Shown here: piece after piece, positions 8,576 to 17,516 of the stretch | Numbering within the stretch: the stretch's first letter is position 1 | Layout of the letters: each line of letters starts with the position of its first letter | Assembly (NCBI GenBank): GCA_946557785.1 | Contig: CAMNTH010000027.1 | Location: forward strand, 1-37,426 | Direction of reading: 5' to 3' | DNA from: an uncultured Blautia sp. | GTDB taxonomy: Bacteria > Bacillota > Clostridia > Lachnospirales > Lachnospiraceae | Length of the DNA stretch: 37,426 bases | Program-made: the position numbers and the translations under genes | Notes under the pieces: generated by a model | Told to the model about the DNA's origin: nothing | The model's input: only the letters and a program-made list of their open reading frames with translations | Databases searched by the model: none

Positions 8576-10339
8576 CTACTCTATTATATAATATTTCCCG
8601 GAAAATGGAGATAGTTTCAGCAAATGCTCCTTCTGATTCTTTTCAGAAATCCCTTTGACTCCGCAGCATCCCTGCTGGCTGTCAAACAGCAGTGTCATTT
8701 CTCCTGCACCGGAAAGCTCATACTCCTGCACCTCATCGGAAAAATTAAAAATTGCCAGTATGGTCTGCGCACTGCATCTGCGTTCAAACACATACACATT
8801 CTTTTCTTCCTGACGGCAGTCGATCCACTGAAATCCTTCTCTGTTGTAATCATTCCTGGAAAGTGCCGGATTATTCAGGTAGCATTGATTCAACTCCTTC
8901 ATAAAACGGTGAAATTCATCATGAACAGGATACTCTAGGATACACCAGTCCTGTTCTCTTCGCTCATCCCATTCCCGGAGCTGACCAATCTCATTTCCCA
9001 TAAAGTTCAGCTTTTTCCCCGGATGTGCATACATATACATGTACATTGCCCTTGCCTGGGGGAATTTCCTCTCATACTCTGTCCCCATCTTCTGCAGGAT
9101 CGTTGCCTTTCCATGCACTACCTCGTCATGGGAAAGGGGAAGCAGAAAATGCTCATCATAAAAATACTGCATAGAAAATGTAAGTTTATGATAATTCCCG
9201 CTTCTATACTGGGGCGGCATGGAAAAGTAAGCCAGCGTATCATTCATCCATCCAAGATCCCACTTATAATCAAACCCAAGGCCACCTTCCTGCACAGGCT
9301 TTGTCACTCCTATCCAGGACGAGGAATCCTCTGCGATGAGCATCACTTCCGGAAACCGCTGCTTCAAGCCCTGATTCATGACCTGAAGAAAAGAAATAGC
9401 CGGCTTACACTCTCCTCTTCCAGTATCTCCCTGCCAGTAGATGAGATTGCCCACTGCATCCATACGAAGGCCGTCAAAATGATATTCTTTCAGCCAGTAA
9501 TACGCTGCAGACTGAAGAAAGCTGCAGGTTTCTCCCCTGGAATGCATAAAATTACAGCTTCCCCATTCATTCACCCCAACAGCACTGTTTGGATATTCAA
9601 AAAGGGCCGTTCCGTCATAATTCCACAGCGCATAATCATTCACAGCAAAATGCACAGGCACAAAATCAAGAATCACGCCGATATCATTTTGGTGGCAGTA
9701 ATCTACAAACCCTGCAAGCTCCCCAGGAGTTCCATACCGTGAGGTGGGGCTGAAATACCCGGTTGCCTGATAGCCCCAGGATGCATCACAGGGATATTCG
9801 CTAAGAGGCATAAGCTCCACATAATTGTAGCCGTTTTCTTTCAGATAGGGAACCAAAAGCTCTGCAAGCTCCCTGTAGGAGTACCAGCCGTCTTCCTCCT
9901 CTGTTTTCTTCCTCCAGGAGCCAAAATGCAGTTCATAAATATTCAGTGGTTCCTGCATCATATTCTTTCTTTTTTTCATCCATTTCTCATCATTAAATTT
10001 ATTTTTGCTTCTGTCATAAATAATCGACGCAGAAGCAGGACGCACCTCACTGTAAAATGCATAAGGATCTGCATGGTCAATAAAGCTGCCGTCCTGTTTG
10101 TAAATTCGGTATTTATACATCATTCCAGCAAGGGCGCCCTCGATGGAACACTCCCAGAAATTTCCGTCATAAACCCGGTTCATAGGTGTTTCCGTCCAGC
10201 CGTTAAACTCGCCGATCACTGCAATATGCTTTGCAGATGGGGCAAATGTACGAAAAGTCGTTCCTCCGCAATAAATATGCGCCCCTAAATACTCCTGTGC
10301 TTCAAATTCCTTTCCTGTATAAAAATGATAAAAGTCCAT
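8576..10339 (-). CDS. glgB: 1,4-alpha-glucan (glycogen) branching enzyme, GH13
   Basis: This 587-residue enzyme introduces alpha-1,6 branches into glycogen. The ATG at 10339 is chosen because GGGAGG lies seven bases before it; five extra codons upstream contain that site. Residues about 20-105 are a CBM48 domain (AVIGEFNGW). The GH13 barrel carries nucleophile Asp294 (GLRMDAVGN), acid/base Glu337 (LIAEDSSSW) and stabiliser Asp405 (SHDEVVHGK). It is somewhat short compared with enzymes of 630 or more residues, because the extra N-terminal domain is absent. No other glycogen genes are in the window. It is transcribed divergently from a TetR regulator, which may control it. Confidence 0.93.
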   Translation of the reverse strand: MDFYHFYTGKEFEAQEYLGAHIYCGGTTFRTFAPSAKHIAVIGEFNGWTETPMNRVYDGNFWECSIEGALAGMMYKYRIYKQDGSFIDHADPYAFYSEVRPASASIIYDRSKNKFNDEKWMKKRKNMMQEPLNIYELHFGSWRKKTEEEDGWYSYRELAELLVPYLKENGYNYVELMPLSEYPCDASWGYQATGYFSPTSRYGTPGELAGFVDYCHQNDIGVILDFVPVHFAVNDYALWNYDGTALFEYPNSAVGVNEWGSCNFMHSRGETCSFLQSAAYYWLKEYHFDGLRMDAVGNLIYWQGDTGRGECKPAISFLQVMNQGLKQRFPEVMLIAEDSSSWIGVTKPVQEGGLGFDYKWDLGWMNDTLAYFSMPPQYRSGNYHKLTFSMQYFYDEHFLLPLSHDEVVHGKATILQKMGTEYERKFPQARAMYMYMYAHPGKKLNFMGNEIGQLREWDERREQDWCILEYPVHDEFHRFMKELNQCYLNNPALSRNDYNREGFQWIDCRQEEKNVYVFERRCSAQTILAIFNFSDEVQEYELSGAGEMTLLFDSQQGCCGVKGISEKNQKEHLLKLSPFSGKYYIIE

Positions 10340-10360
10340 AGGACAACCTCCCAAAAATAA

Positions 10361-10389
10361 TAGACAACCGTCGGATTTATAAGTATAAT
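10361..10389 (+). promoter_or_regulatory. Promoter of the TetR gene
   Basis: TAGACA (10361-10366), 17 bp and TATAAT (10384-10389), a near-consensus pair. It overlaps back-to-back with the glgB promoter at 10391-10419. Confidence 0.6.
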
Positions 10390-10390
10390 A

Positions 10391-10419
10391 TATATAGTTT
10401 TAAAAAGAAAATCATCCAA
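10391..10419 (-). promoter_or_regulatory. Promoter of glgB
   Basis: On the minus strand: TTGGAT (10414-10419), 17 bp, TATATA (10391-10396). The two -10 elements of the divergent promoters are next to each other, so one bound regulator could affect both. Confidence 0.5.
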
Positions 10420-10448
10420 CATCTTTCCCAAACTGTTGGAAAACCAAC
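10416..10448. promoter_or_regulatory. Candidate TetR operator (CCAAC/GTTGG repeats)
   Basis: GTTGGAAAACCAAC (10435-10448) is a perfect inverted repeat with a 4-bp centre. A further CCAAC at 10416-10420 pairs with the GTTGG and overlaps the glgB -35. It lies between the divergent genes glgB and TetR, which is the usual place for a TetR operator. Confidence 0.5.
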
Positions 10449-10475
10449 TATTTTCAAAAATTGACGGAGAAACCC

Positions 10476-11003
10476 ATGGATAAACGTATACAAAAAAGCA
10501 AAAACAGCATTATCAATACTTTTTTAGAGATCAGAGCTAAAAAGCCATTAGAAAAGATTACCGTAACGGAATTATGCAGAAAAGCAGAGATTAACAAATC
10601 TACCTTTTATGTCCACTACCATGACATTTATGATTTGTCCGACCAATTGGAAAATGAAGTGGTAGATTCTATCCTGCAGTCCATATGGCATCCGGAAAAG
10701 GTCTTTGAAGAACCGGAGCAATTCACCTGCGAACTTTTTCAGGCTTACCAGGCCAAGAATTCCCTGATCCAGATTCTTTTTTCAGATACACGCAGTATGC
10801 TTCTGCCCCAAAAAACATCATATGCGATCAAAAACCTTCTTTTTCGTCTCCGCCCGGAATATCAGGAAGACCCTGAGAAAAATATCCGCTTCACTTATCA
10901 GATCTACGGCGGATACTATGCTTATAAAGAAAGCCAGCGATATGACCACGCCTACACGGTTTCCATTATCAGCAGCCTCACCAGACAGACTATGGAGTTA
11001 TAA
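10476..11003 (+). CDS. TetR/AcrR-family transcriptional regulator
   Basis: This 175-residue protein has a TetR N-terminal helix-turn-helix at residues about 8-55: a first helix SIINTFLEI, then KITVTELCRKAEINKSTFYVHY, with the typical FY-x-H-Y at the recognition helix. The C-terminal ligand domain is short and resembles the DhaS-like subgroup. The ATG at 10476 fits GACGGAG upstream better than the TTG at 10461. It is divergent from glgB with shared control DNA, so autoregulation and control of glgB are likely but inferred. The ligand is unknown. Confidence 0.85.
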   Translation: MDKRIQKSKNSIINTFLEIRAKKPLEKITVTELCRKAEINKSTFYVHYHDIYDLSDQLENEVVDSILQSIWHPEKVFEEPEQFTCELFQAYQAKNSLIQILFSDTRSMLLPQKTSYAIKNLLFRLRPEYQEDPEKNIRFTYQIYGGYYAYKESQRYDHAYTVSIISSLTRQTMEL

Positions 11004-11034
11004 AAAGAGACAGACTCCCATTGGAATCTGCCTC
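11002..11034 (-). terminator. Terminator of the rseP operon
   Basis: A 12-bp stem with two mismatches pairs 11007-11018 with 11023-11034 around loop CATT. On the minus strand it is followed by TTTTT at 11002-11006, which overlaps the stop codon of the convergent TetR gene. Confidence 0.75.
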
Positions 11035-11040
11035 ACTAGT

Positions 11041-12327
11041 TTAAAATATCCTCAAAATATCATGATACATCACTACAACCATCAGCGCCATCAAAAACAT
11101 CAGACCTGCGAAATGGACCATTCCTTCCAACTGGCGGTTTACCGGCTTCCTGCGGATCGCCTCCAGGAATAAAAACACAAGCCTTCCTCCATCCAGTGCA
11201 GGAAATGGCAGGAGGTTCATCACGCCCAGGTTTGCAGAAAGGAGCACGGCCATATACAGCATATTCATCCATACCATCAATGTACCCTCGGTCTTGCTCT
11301 TTTCATAGGTCGTACCAATAGCATCTACTACGCCCACCGGTCCGCTTAAGTCATCCATCCCAATTCCTCCGGTAAACAGCTCACGAAGGCTCACAAGAGT
11401 AGAACGAAGCATATATTTCACTTCCAGCGCTCCGTATTTCAGCACGTCAAAGCCCTTAGCCTTTACACAGTTCCCCCTGTAGGAAAACCCGGAATCTGCA
11501 GTGCGGTACTGGGACGGTGTGACAGTAGCTTCATATTCCAGTCCGTTTCTCATATACGTAATATCTACAGGCTCATCTGAAAGAGGATGTTCCTGGATAT
11601 AGGCATCATAATCATCGCTGCCGGCAAATTTTACGCCGTTGATTCCAGTAAGTACGTCCCCAGGCTCTACCCCTGCATCCTCCAGAGGCATTCCTTTTAT
11701 AAGAGAAGAAATCTCCAGGCTGCCTGCTGACCGGTTCAATCCCAAAAGATAGCGGACATTTACATCCGGTGTAAAAGAGATCTCATACTCCCTGCCATCT
11801 CTTTCATACACCATGTGGATCGTCTCATCTGACTCCAGGTTATTCAGATAGCTGTAAAGGTACAGATCCTTTCCAAGGTCAATATGATACCCCTGATATT
11901 CCTTGATAATATCTCCCGGGCGAAGTCCTGCTTTTTGGGCTGCAGACCCCTCCTTTACCTGCATGATTTCTGCAGGGTTATATCCTACGACCCCTACGAT
12001 CAGCAAAGACAGAACAAAAGCCAGGATAAAGTTAAATACCGGGCCTGCCGCAACCACGGAGATCCTACCCCAAACAGGCGCAGCATTAAAACTTCCCGGC
12101 AGCTTCTCTTCTTCCGTATCCTCTCCCAGCATGGCACAGGAACCGCCTATGGGCAGGAGCTTTACGGAATAGCGCGTTCCGTTTCGAATCGTGCTCGCCA
12201 AACGGGGACCCATTCCAAGGGAAAACTCCGTCACAACGATTCCGTTCTTTTTCGCCAGAAGAAAATGTCCCAATTCATGGAGCAGGACAATTCCGCTGAA
12301 TATTAAAATCGCTATTATAATTTTCAA
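11041..12327 (-). CDS. rseP: RseP-type site-2 zinc metalloprotease
   Basis: This 428-residue membrane protease of the RseP/RasP family cuts single-pass membrane proteins such as anti-sigma factors and leftover signal peptides. The zinc motif HELGH is at residues 17-21 in the first membrane segment, and the second metal-ligand motif PALDGGRL lies near the C-terminus. Two PDZ domains are visible (GLRPGDIIKEYQGY and AGVEPGDVLTGINGV). I choose the TTG at 12327, directly after the dxr stop (TAG-A-TTG) and preceded by AGGTGG; a TTG at 12345 would overlap dxr. It is the last gene of the lipoprotein-pyrH-frr-uppS-cdsA-dxr operon. Confidence 0.9.
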   Translation of the reverse strand: MKIIIAILIFSGIVLLHELGHFLLAKKNGIVVTEFSLGMGPRLASTIRNGTRYSVKLLPIGGSCAMLGEDTEEEKLPGSFNAAPVWGRISVVAAGPVFNFILAFVLSLLIVGVVGYNPAEIMQVKEGSAAQKAGLRPGDIIKEYQGYHIDLGKDLYLYSYLNNLESDETIHMVYERDGREYEISFTPDVNVRYLLGLNRSAGSLEISSLIKGMPLEDAGVEPGDVLTGINGVKFAGSDDYDAYIQEHPLSDEPVDITYMRNGLEYEATVTPSQYRTADSGFSYRGNCVKAKGFDVLKYGALEVKYMLRSTLVSLRELFTGGIGMDDLSGPVGVVDAIGTTYEKSKTEGTLMVWMNMLYMAVLLSANLGVMNLLPFPALDGGRLVFLFLEAIRRKPVNRQLEGMVHFAGLMFLMALMVVVMYHDILRIF

Positions 12328-12328
12328 T

Positions 12329-13471
12329 CTACCACCTGCTTTCAATCCAATGATATGTCTCTTCCTCTACAGCAAGGATTTTCTCCAGATTGGGGTTTTC
12401 AGACTTTTTATGTCTGCTCATAGACTGCCCGATTATTTCATAAATATCCAGGAATCCGATTTCCTGGTGCAGAAATTTTTTTACAGCAAGCTCATTCGCA
12501 GCATTAAATACCGTAGGCATGGTACCGCCGGCTTTGGAAGCTTCCATTGCCATAGGCAGGCCAAGGAATGTGTCCATATCCGGTTCCTCAAAGGTAATTG
12601 ATTTAAGCTTTGCAAAATCCAGACGTTCTCCGTCCAGATATCGTCTGTGAGGATAGAAAAGGGCATACTGGATAGGCAGACGCATATCCGGTGTTCCAAG
12701 CTGCGCCATAATTCCCCCGTCCTTAAATTCGATCATGGAATGAATCACGCTCTGAGGCTGTAACACAACCTGAATGTGATCCAGCTCCATATCAAAAAGC
12801 CAGCGTGCCTCCATAACCTCCAGTCCCTTATTTACCAAGGTTGCGGAATCCACCGTAATTTTCTGCCCCATTACCCAGTTTGGATGCTTCAGGGTATCCT
12901 CAAGGGTCACCCCGGATAATTCTTCCCGTTTCTTTCCCCGGAAGGGACCTCCTGAAGCTGTAATCAGCAGTTTATGTACTTCGTTTTTGTGCTCTCCGTT
13001 CAAAGCCTGGAAAATGGCGCTGTGCTCACTGTCCACAGGAAGGATTTTCACACCGTATTCCTTTGCCAGAGGCATGATCAGATGCCCTGCTGTTACCAGT
13101 GTTTCTTTATTTGCAAGGGCAATATCTTTTCCTGCACGAATGGCCTCTATGGTAGGCCGGATACCCAGCATTCCCACAATAGCAGTTACCAAAATCTCTG
13201 TTTCCGGCATAGAAGCCAGTTCCAAAAGTCCATCCATACCTGAAACAATCTTCACATTCAGATCAGAAAGCCTTACCTTAAGATCCTTTGCAGCCTTTTC
13301 ATCCCAAACAGCTGCCAGACGGGGATGGAACTCCCGCACCTGATCCTCCAACTTATCTATGTTTCTTCCAGCACTGATTCCCAGCACCTGGATATCCTCA
13401 TTAGCGCGGACCACATCCAAAGTCTGTGTGCCAATAGAACCTGTGGAACCTAAAATTGCAATTTTTTTCAT
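12329..13471 (-). CDS. dxr: 1-deoxy-D-xylulose 5-phosphate reductoisomerase
   Basis: This 380-residue enzyme makes 2-C-methyl-D-erythritol 4-phosphate in the MEP isoprenoid pathway. The NADPH-binding start ILGSTGSIGTQTLDV is at residues about 5-19, with the substrate and metal region DSEHSAIFQ and the GGPFRGKK loop further on. The ATG at 13471 is used because AAAGGA precedes it; eight more codons upstream would include the ribosome site. It lies between cdsA and rseP, the standard Gram-positive order, and supplies precursors for the product of uppS in the same operon. Confidence 0.95.
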   Translation of the reverse strand: MKKIAILGSTGSIGTQTLDVVRANEDIQVLGISAGRNIDKLEDQVREFHPRLAAVWDEKAAKDLKVRLSDLNVKIVSGMDGLLELASMPETEILVTAIVGMLGIRPTIEAIRAGKDIALANKETLVTAGHLIMPLAKEYGVKILPVDSEHSAIFQALNGEHKNEVHKLLITASGGPFRGKKREELSGVTLEDTLKHPNWVMGQKITVDSATLVNKGLEVMEARWLFDMELDHIQVVLQPQSVIHSMIEFKDGGIMAQLGTPDMRLPIQYALFYPHRRYLDGERLDFAKLKSITFEEPDMDTFLGLPMAMEASKAGGTMPTVFNAANELAVKKFLHQEIGFLDIYEIIGQSMSRHKKSENPNLEKILAVEEETYHWIESRW

Positions 13472-13507
13472 AAGCAGTCCTTTCTTAAAATACATCCCCT
13501 GGTATCA

Positions 13508-14302
13508 TTATATGCCAAGAACCAGTTTTGCCAGATAATAAATCACAGGAGCTGTAAAAATAACGCTGTCAAACCGATCCAGGATACCGCCGTGCCCGGG
13601 AATCAGCTTCCCGTAATCCTTAATCCCCTGATTTCTCTTAATCCCAGAAGCTGCCAGATCCCCAACCATGGAGATCAAGGCTCCCGCAGCGCAGATCAGC
13701 GCATATTCCGCCGCTTCCCCCCCGGTTGCCGCTGCATAGATTCCTCCCAAAAGGCCTGCACCAAGCACGCCTCCCACCGCTCCCTCCACAGACTTCTTTG
13801 GACTTAACAAAGGCGACATTTTATGTTTGCCTATGAGCATTCCCACACAATAGGCACAGGTATCGCATCCCCAGGAACAAAGGAAGACCAGCCATACCAG
13901 GAATTTTCCATCCGGAAGGTTTCTGGTAAGAAGAACAAATGACAGCATTACAGCTACATAAATGAATCCGAAATATGCTGCCATCATCTGATTTGCTGTA
14001 AACCGCGGATAGGAAAATACATAGACACACATGATCAGCACCAAAGCGGCAATTATGGCCATAGCCCCGAACTTCTCAAAGTCAGCCATCGCTGCTCCAT
14101 AATAAAGCGCCGCACCCATATATCCTGCTATTTCCAGAGCGGATATGTTCTCTTCCCGCACCTTCATAGCACGGTACAATTCATTCATTCCAATGACCGA
14201 AATACTCAAAAGGGTAAATAAAAGTACATAACCGCCGCTTATAATGGTAAGAAGCGCTGCGCAAACCAAAAGGATTCCGCTTAAAAGCCTGGTTTTAAAC
14301 AT
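13508..14302 (-). CDS. cdsA: Phosphatidate cytidylyltransferase
   Basis: This 264-residue membrane enzyme makes CDP-diacylglycerol from phosphatidate and CTP. It has about eight hydrophobic segments. The C-terminal family signature is present (SGIKRNQGIKDYGKLIPGHG, then GILDRFDS) with its conserved Lys, Asp, His-Gly-Gly and Asp-Arg residues. A strong AAGGAGGA ribosome site lies inside the end of uppS, and the gap between the two genes is only 2 bp, so they are probably translationally coupled. Confidence 0.94.
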   Translation of the reverse strand: MFKTRLLSGILLVCAALLTIISGGYVLLFTLLSISVIGMNELYRAMKVREENISALEIAGYMGAALYYGAAMADFEKFGAMAIIAALVLIMCVYVFSYPRFTANQMMAAYFGFIYVAVMLSFVLLTRNLPDGKFLVWLVFLCSWGCDTCAYCVGMLIGKHKMSPLLSPKKSVEGAVGGVLGAGLLGGIYAAATGGEAAEYALICAAGALISMVGDLAASGIKRNQGIKDYGKLIPGHGGILDRFDSVIFTAPVIYYLAKLVLGI

Positions 14303-14304
14303 CC

Positions 14305-15012
14305 CTATTCCTCCTTTACCCCGCCGTATCTGCGGTCACGTTCATTATATTTCTCAATGGCCCTGATAAGCTCTGCCTTATTAAAATCAGGCCATGCCAC
14401 ATCCGTAAAATAGAATTCCGTATACGCCATCTGCCACAGCAGGAAATTAGAAAGCCTCTGTTCTCCGCTGGTACGGATCATAAAATCCGGATCCGGGATT
14501 CCTGCAGTATCCAGGTAATTTCCAATGGTACCTTCCCCAATATCTGCTGGAGAAATCCTGCCCTTGGAAATATCATCTGCCATGCGGCGCATGCCTCTTA
14601 CAATCTCGTCCCTACTTCCGTAATTCAATGCAATCTGGAAATGCAGTTCCGTATAATCTTTGGAAAACTCCTCCAGCTCTGCAATCTTGCGCTGAATGTC
14701 CCCGTCAAATCCAGTTACGTCCCCGATAATCTTCACACGCATCTTGTTTTTTTCGGAAATCTTAATACATTTTTTCAAATAGTTGCGGAAAAGCTTCATC
14801 AGCCCCTCCACTTCCTCTCTGGAGCGCTTCCAGTTTTCTGTGGAAAATGCATATACTGTCAGGTATTTTACTCCCAGCTCCTTCATATCATCGCAAATAG
14901 TCTCCAGATTAGCACATCCTTTCACATGACCGTAGCTTCTTGGCATCCCTTTCGCCTTTGCCCAGCGGCCGTTGCCATCCAGGATGATAGCAATATGGTT
15001 TGGTACGTTCAT
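14305..15012 (-). CDS. uppS: Undecaprenyl diphosphate synthase (cis-prenyltransferase)
   Basis: This 235-residue cytosolic enzyme makes the C55 carrier lipid used for peptidoglycan and teichoic acids. The catalytic start IIDGNGRWAK-type motif is seen as ILDGNGRWAKAKGMPRSYGH with Asp12. Also present are the TVYAFSTENWKR block and the C-terminal RTSGEQRLSNFLLWQMAYTE block. AGAGGAG precedes the ATG. It lies between frr and cdsA. Confidence 0.95.
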   Translation of the reverse strand: MNVPNHIAIILDGNGRWAKAKGMPRSYGHVKGCANLETICDDMKELGVKYLTVYAFSTENWKRSREEVEGLMKLFRNYLKKCIKISEKNKMRVKIIGDVTGFDGDIQRKIAELEEFSKDYTELHFQIALNYGSRDEIVRGMRRMADDISKGRISPADIGEGTIGNYLDTAGIPDPDFMIRTSGEQRLSNFLLWQMAYTEFYFTDVAWPDFNKAELIRAIEKYNERDRRYGGVKEE

Positions 15013-15062
15013 GGTTTTCTCCTCTCACCTGTTCTCTTCCTGCTTTTTTGCTTTACGTGGAA

Positions 15063-15086
15063 AGAGAGCCCTGTCGATGGCTCTCT
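15063..15086 (-). other. Hairpin in the frr-uppS spacer
   Basis: AGAGAGCC (15063-15070) and GGCTCTCT (15079-15086) form a perfect 8-bp stem with an 8-base loop. On the minus strand it is followed by only a short T-run (CTCTCTTTCC), so it may be a weak attenuator, pause or RNA-processing site rather than a full terminator. Confidence 0.45.
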
Positions 15087-15102
15087 CTCATATCCGTTCT
15101 CA

Positions 15103-15654
15103 TTATACGGTCAGGATTTCTTTTGATTTCTTATCAACAGCCGCATCAATGTCCTTGATATATTTATCTGTGAGTTTCTGTACCTTGTCTCCTAAGTCCT
15201 TCACTTCATCCTCAGACACATCCTGCTTGGTCAGCTTCTTAAATGCATCATTGGCATCCCTTCGCACATTGCGAACAGCAACTTTCGCTGCCTCTCCTTT
15301 TTTCTTCACATCCTTCACAAGGTCTTTACGGCGCTCTTCTGTGAGCTCCGGCAGTACCAGACGGATGGATTTTCCGTCATTGCTTGGGTTCAGGCCTAAA
15401 TCGGAAGTTAAAATAGCTTTTTCAATTGCTTTAATGAGACTGGATTCCCACGGCTGGATCAGGATCATACGAGCCTCCGGTACGGTAATATTCGCTACCT
15501 GCTGAAAAGGCGTGGGGGAACCGTAATAATCTACGGTAAGTTTGTCAAGGATGTGCGGATTCGCACGTCCTGCACGGATCGTTGCAATATCAGCTTCAAA
15601 TCCGCTCAATGTTTTTTTCATTTTGTCTTCATACTTCTGAACTCTTTCATCCAT
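15103..15654 (-). CDS. frr: Ribosome recycling factor
   Basis: This 183-residue protein splits post-termination ribosomes together with EF-G. It is the normal length, with the family marks MKKTLSGFEADIATIRAGRA near the N-terminus, the LDKLTVDYYGSPTPFQQVAN block, and SIRLVLPELTEERRKDLVK. GGGAG lies before the ATG. It follows pyrH by 66 bp, as in most bacteria. Confidence 0.96.
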   Translation of the reverse strand: MDERVQKYEDKMKKTLSGFEADIATIRAGRANPHILDKLTVDYYGSPTPFQQVANITVPEARMILIQPWESSLIKAIEKAILTSDLGLNPSNDGKSIRLVLPELTEERRKDLVKDVKKKGEAAKVAVRNVRRDANDAFKKLTKQDVSEDEVKDLGDKVQKLTDKYIKDIDAAVDKKSKEILTV

Positions 15655-15720
15655 AGTTCTAATCTCCCTCTCCTGTTTTTGCTGTATTCTATTTCGTAAT
15701 CCTTTAAAGCCAATACTTCT

Positions 15721-16422
15721 TTATACAGTAACCTTTGTACCGGAGAATTTACCGTGAACTGCGTTCACAATGCTGTCCTCCTCTTCAAGTCCAAATACCA
15801 GCATAGGCATTTTCTGTTCCATGCACATGATCGACGCAGTAAGATCCATTGCAGCCAGCTTCTTTGCAACCACTTCCTCAATGGTGATCTCATCGTATTT
15901 CACAGCACTTGGATTTTGCTTCGGGTCACTATCATAAATACCATCCACTGCCTTTGCCAGGAGGATCGCATCCGCTTCGATCTCTACTGCGCGAAGTACA
16001 GTCGCTGTATCTGTGGAAAAATAAGGATGCCCTGTTCCTCCAGCAAAAAATACCACTTTTCCTTCTGCAAAATCCTTTTCAACCTCATCCTTACAGTACA
16101 GCTTCGTAAAAGTACTGCAGGCAAAAGGAGTATAGATCTCTGTCTTTAAGCCCAGATACCGGCAGATATCGGAAACATAAATACAGTTCATAATTGTAGC
16201 CAGCATTCCGATCTGGTCAGCCTTATTGCGGTTGATCGTTTCACTGGTGCGGCCTCTCCAGTAATTGCCGCCGCCAATAACGATCCCAACCTGCATGCCT
16301 TCCTCTGCAATTGTACGGATCTGCTTTCCTACTCCGATTACAGTTGTCTCATCAAACCCTGTCTTTTTCTTTCCGGCAAGAGCCTCACCGCTCAATTTCA
16401 GTAATACTCTCTTCATATCCAT
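15721..16422 (-). CDS. pyrH: UMP kinase
   Basis: This 233-residue enzyme phosphorylates UMP to UDP and is an amino-acid-kinase-fold hexamer. Visible marks are RVLLKLSGEALAG at the N-terminus, the glycine-rich VIGGGNYWRGR loop, and the uridylate-binding region VFFAGGTGHPYFSTDTAT. The first ATG is kept because GAGG is eight bases upstream; a second ATG two codons later is possible. The usual upstream neighbours rpsB and tsf are absent; the gene follows a lipoprotein instead. Confidence 0.95.
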   Translation of the reverse strand: MDMKRVLLKLSGEALAGKKKTGFDETTVIGVGKQIRTIAEEGMQVGIVIGGGNYWRGRTSETINRNKADQIGMLATIMNCIYVSDICRYLGLKTEIYTPFACSTFTKLYCKDEVEKDFAEGKVVFFAGGTGHPYFSTDTATVLRAVEIEADAILLAKAVDGIYDSDPKQNPSAVKYDEITIEEVVAKKLAAMDLTASIMCMEQKMPMLVFGLEEEDSIVNAVHGKFSGTKVTV

Positions 16423-16447
16423 ATTTTATACCTCGGTTTTCTATTTT

Positions 16448-17389
16448 TTACCATACACCGGATACGATTTCATTGCCGTCCTCGTCTACGGTGGTGGATA
16501 CGGTAAACGTATCATAATAATGATATCCTGTTTCTCCTGTTTCCGGTTCTTCTTGATAATCGCTGCCTATAGGCTCCCCGCAAACGCCAAACAAAGTATC
16601 CAGGGACTGTCCGATGCACCCTTCCGCTGCCTTGATCTCGTCGCTCTTGGGCAGCTCGTCCGAATCTTCTGTATCATCCGGTGCCTGGGTAACCTCTGGC
16701 GCAGACGTTATCTCAGGCGTGGGAGTAAGCCCCGTTTCTTCTGTTTGGTCATTCTCTTCTGTATCATCATAATCCAGAAGGCCAAGTCTGTGTTTCACCT
16801 CATTAAGGGTAGAAAATTCCTTCTTACTGGTTCCGCTTAAATACTTCGCATATGGAATCGAAGAATCCCCTGATTCGTCCATACATAAGGTCACCTGTCC
16901 GATATTCTTCAGAGGAAGCTTTCTGAAATAGCAGTCGTATCTGTCTTCATCTGTATAAACGATCCTGATGTCATAAGTAGAAACAACATTTCCATTCTCA
17001 TCTTTTTTATTAGGGTCAAAGTAATAAAGGGCTTTTTCACCGTTTTTCAGGACAAATTTCCCCTGTACCAGTTCACTTCCCCATTCTTCGTCATCATCAA
17101 TGGTTGGTCTGACATAGACAGATGCAATATCTGCTCCTGTCTGATTGATCAGAACCAGCTTCGATGCGGCTGCCGTCTTCTCTCCAATTACATTCTTTAT
17201 ATCCGAATTCTCGGACTTTTGCATTTGTACCAGCTCTCCCTTGGCAGGCGCCTCAGTGGGTGCCGCAGTCGGCGCCGGTGTGGCAGTTACTGCAGGAGGC
17301 GTAACCTTTTTCTCTTCCTTCTTGCCGCAGCCTATGGCTGACAGACTAAGTATCAGCATTGCCGCAAGCATAACATATCTTTTTTTCAT
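16448..17389 (-). CDS. Lipoprotein of unknown function
   Basis: This 313-residue protein starts with a lipoprotein signal (MKKR, a hydrophobic stretch, lipobox SAIGC), so Cys21 should be lipidated and the protein should sit outside the membrane. A Thr/Pro/Ala-rich linker (residues about 30-52) is followed by a globular part (about 60-200), a second acidic Thr/Pro/Glu-rich linker (about 205-245) and a last segment of about 60 residues. That segment (SLDTLFGVCGEP, then GYHYYDTFTVST) faintly resembles a BamE/BLIP-type fold. I do not recognise the family. It leads the pyrH-rseP operon (25 bp gap to pyrH) behind the promoter at 17435-17462. A GGGAGG ribosome site precedes the ATG. Confidence 0.8.
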   Translation of the reverse strand: MKKRYVMLAAMLILSLSAIGCGKKEEKKVTPPAVTATPAPTAAPTEAPAKGELVQMQKSENSDIKNVIGEKTAAASKLVLINQTGADIASVYVRPTIDDDEEWGSELVQGKFVLKNGEKALYYFDPNKKDENGNVVSTYDIRIVYTDEDRYDCYFRKLPLKNIGQVTLCMDESGDSSIPYAKYLSGTSKKEFSTLNEVKHRLGLLDYDDTEENDQTEETGLTPTPEITSAPEVTQAPDDTEDSDELPKSDEIKAAEGCIGQSLDTLFGVCGEPIGSDYQEEPETGETGYHYYDTFTVSTTVDEDGNEIVSGVW

Positions 17390-17434
17390 TTATATTCCTC
17401 CCAAACAATGGTTTCATTCACTATCGCTATTTTT

Positions 17435-17462
17435 ATTATACAGAGTATCCCTTTCTTGTCAA
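17435..17462 (-). promoter_or_regulatory. Consensus promoter of the envelope operon
   Basis: On the minus strand TTGACA (17457-17462) and TATAAT (17435-17440) are both perfect consensus hexamers with a 16-bp spacer. It is the strongest-looking promoter in the window and should drive lipoprotein-pyrH-frr-uppS-cdsA-dxr-rseP. Confidence 0.85.
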
Positions 17463-17516
17463 CCAAACTACGGAGGATTTCATACAATTTTTAGACTTTT
17501 CGCTGTGGCTCACACC

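Noticed and set aside
15063..15086. Hairpin in frr-uppS spacer as full terminator
   Set aside because: The T-run is too short on the minus strand and the genes on both sides are essential operon members; kept only as a hairpin.
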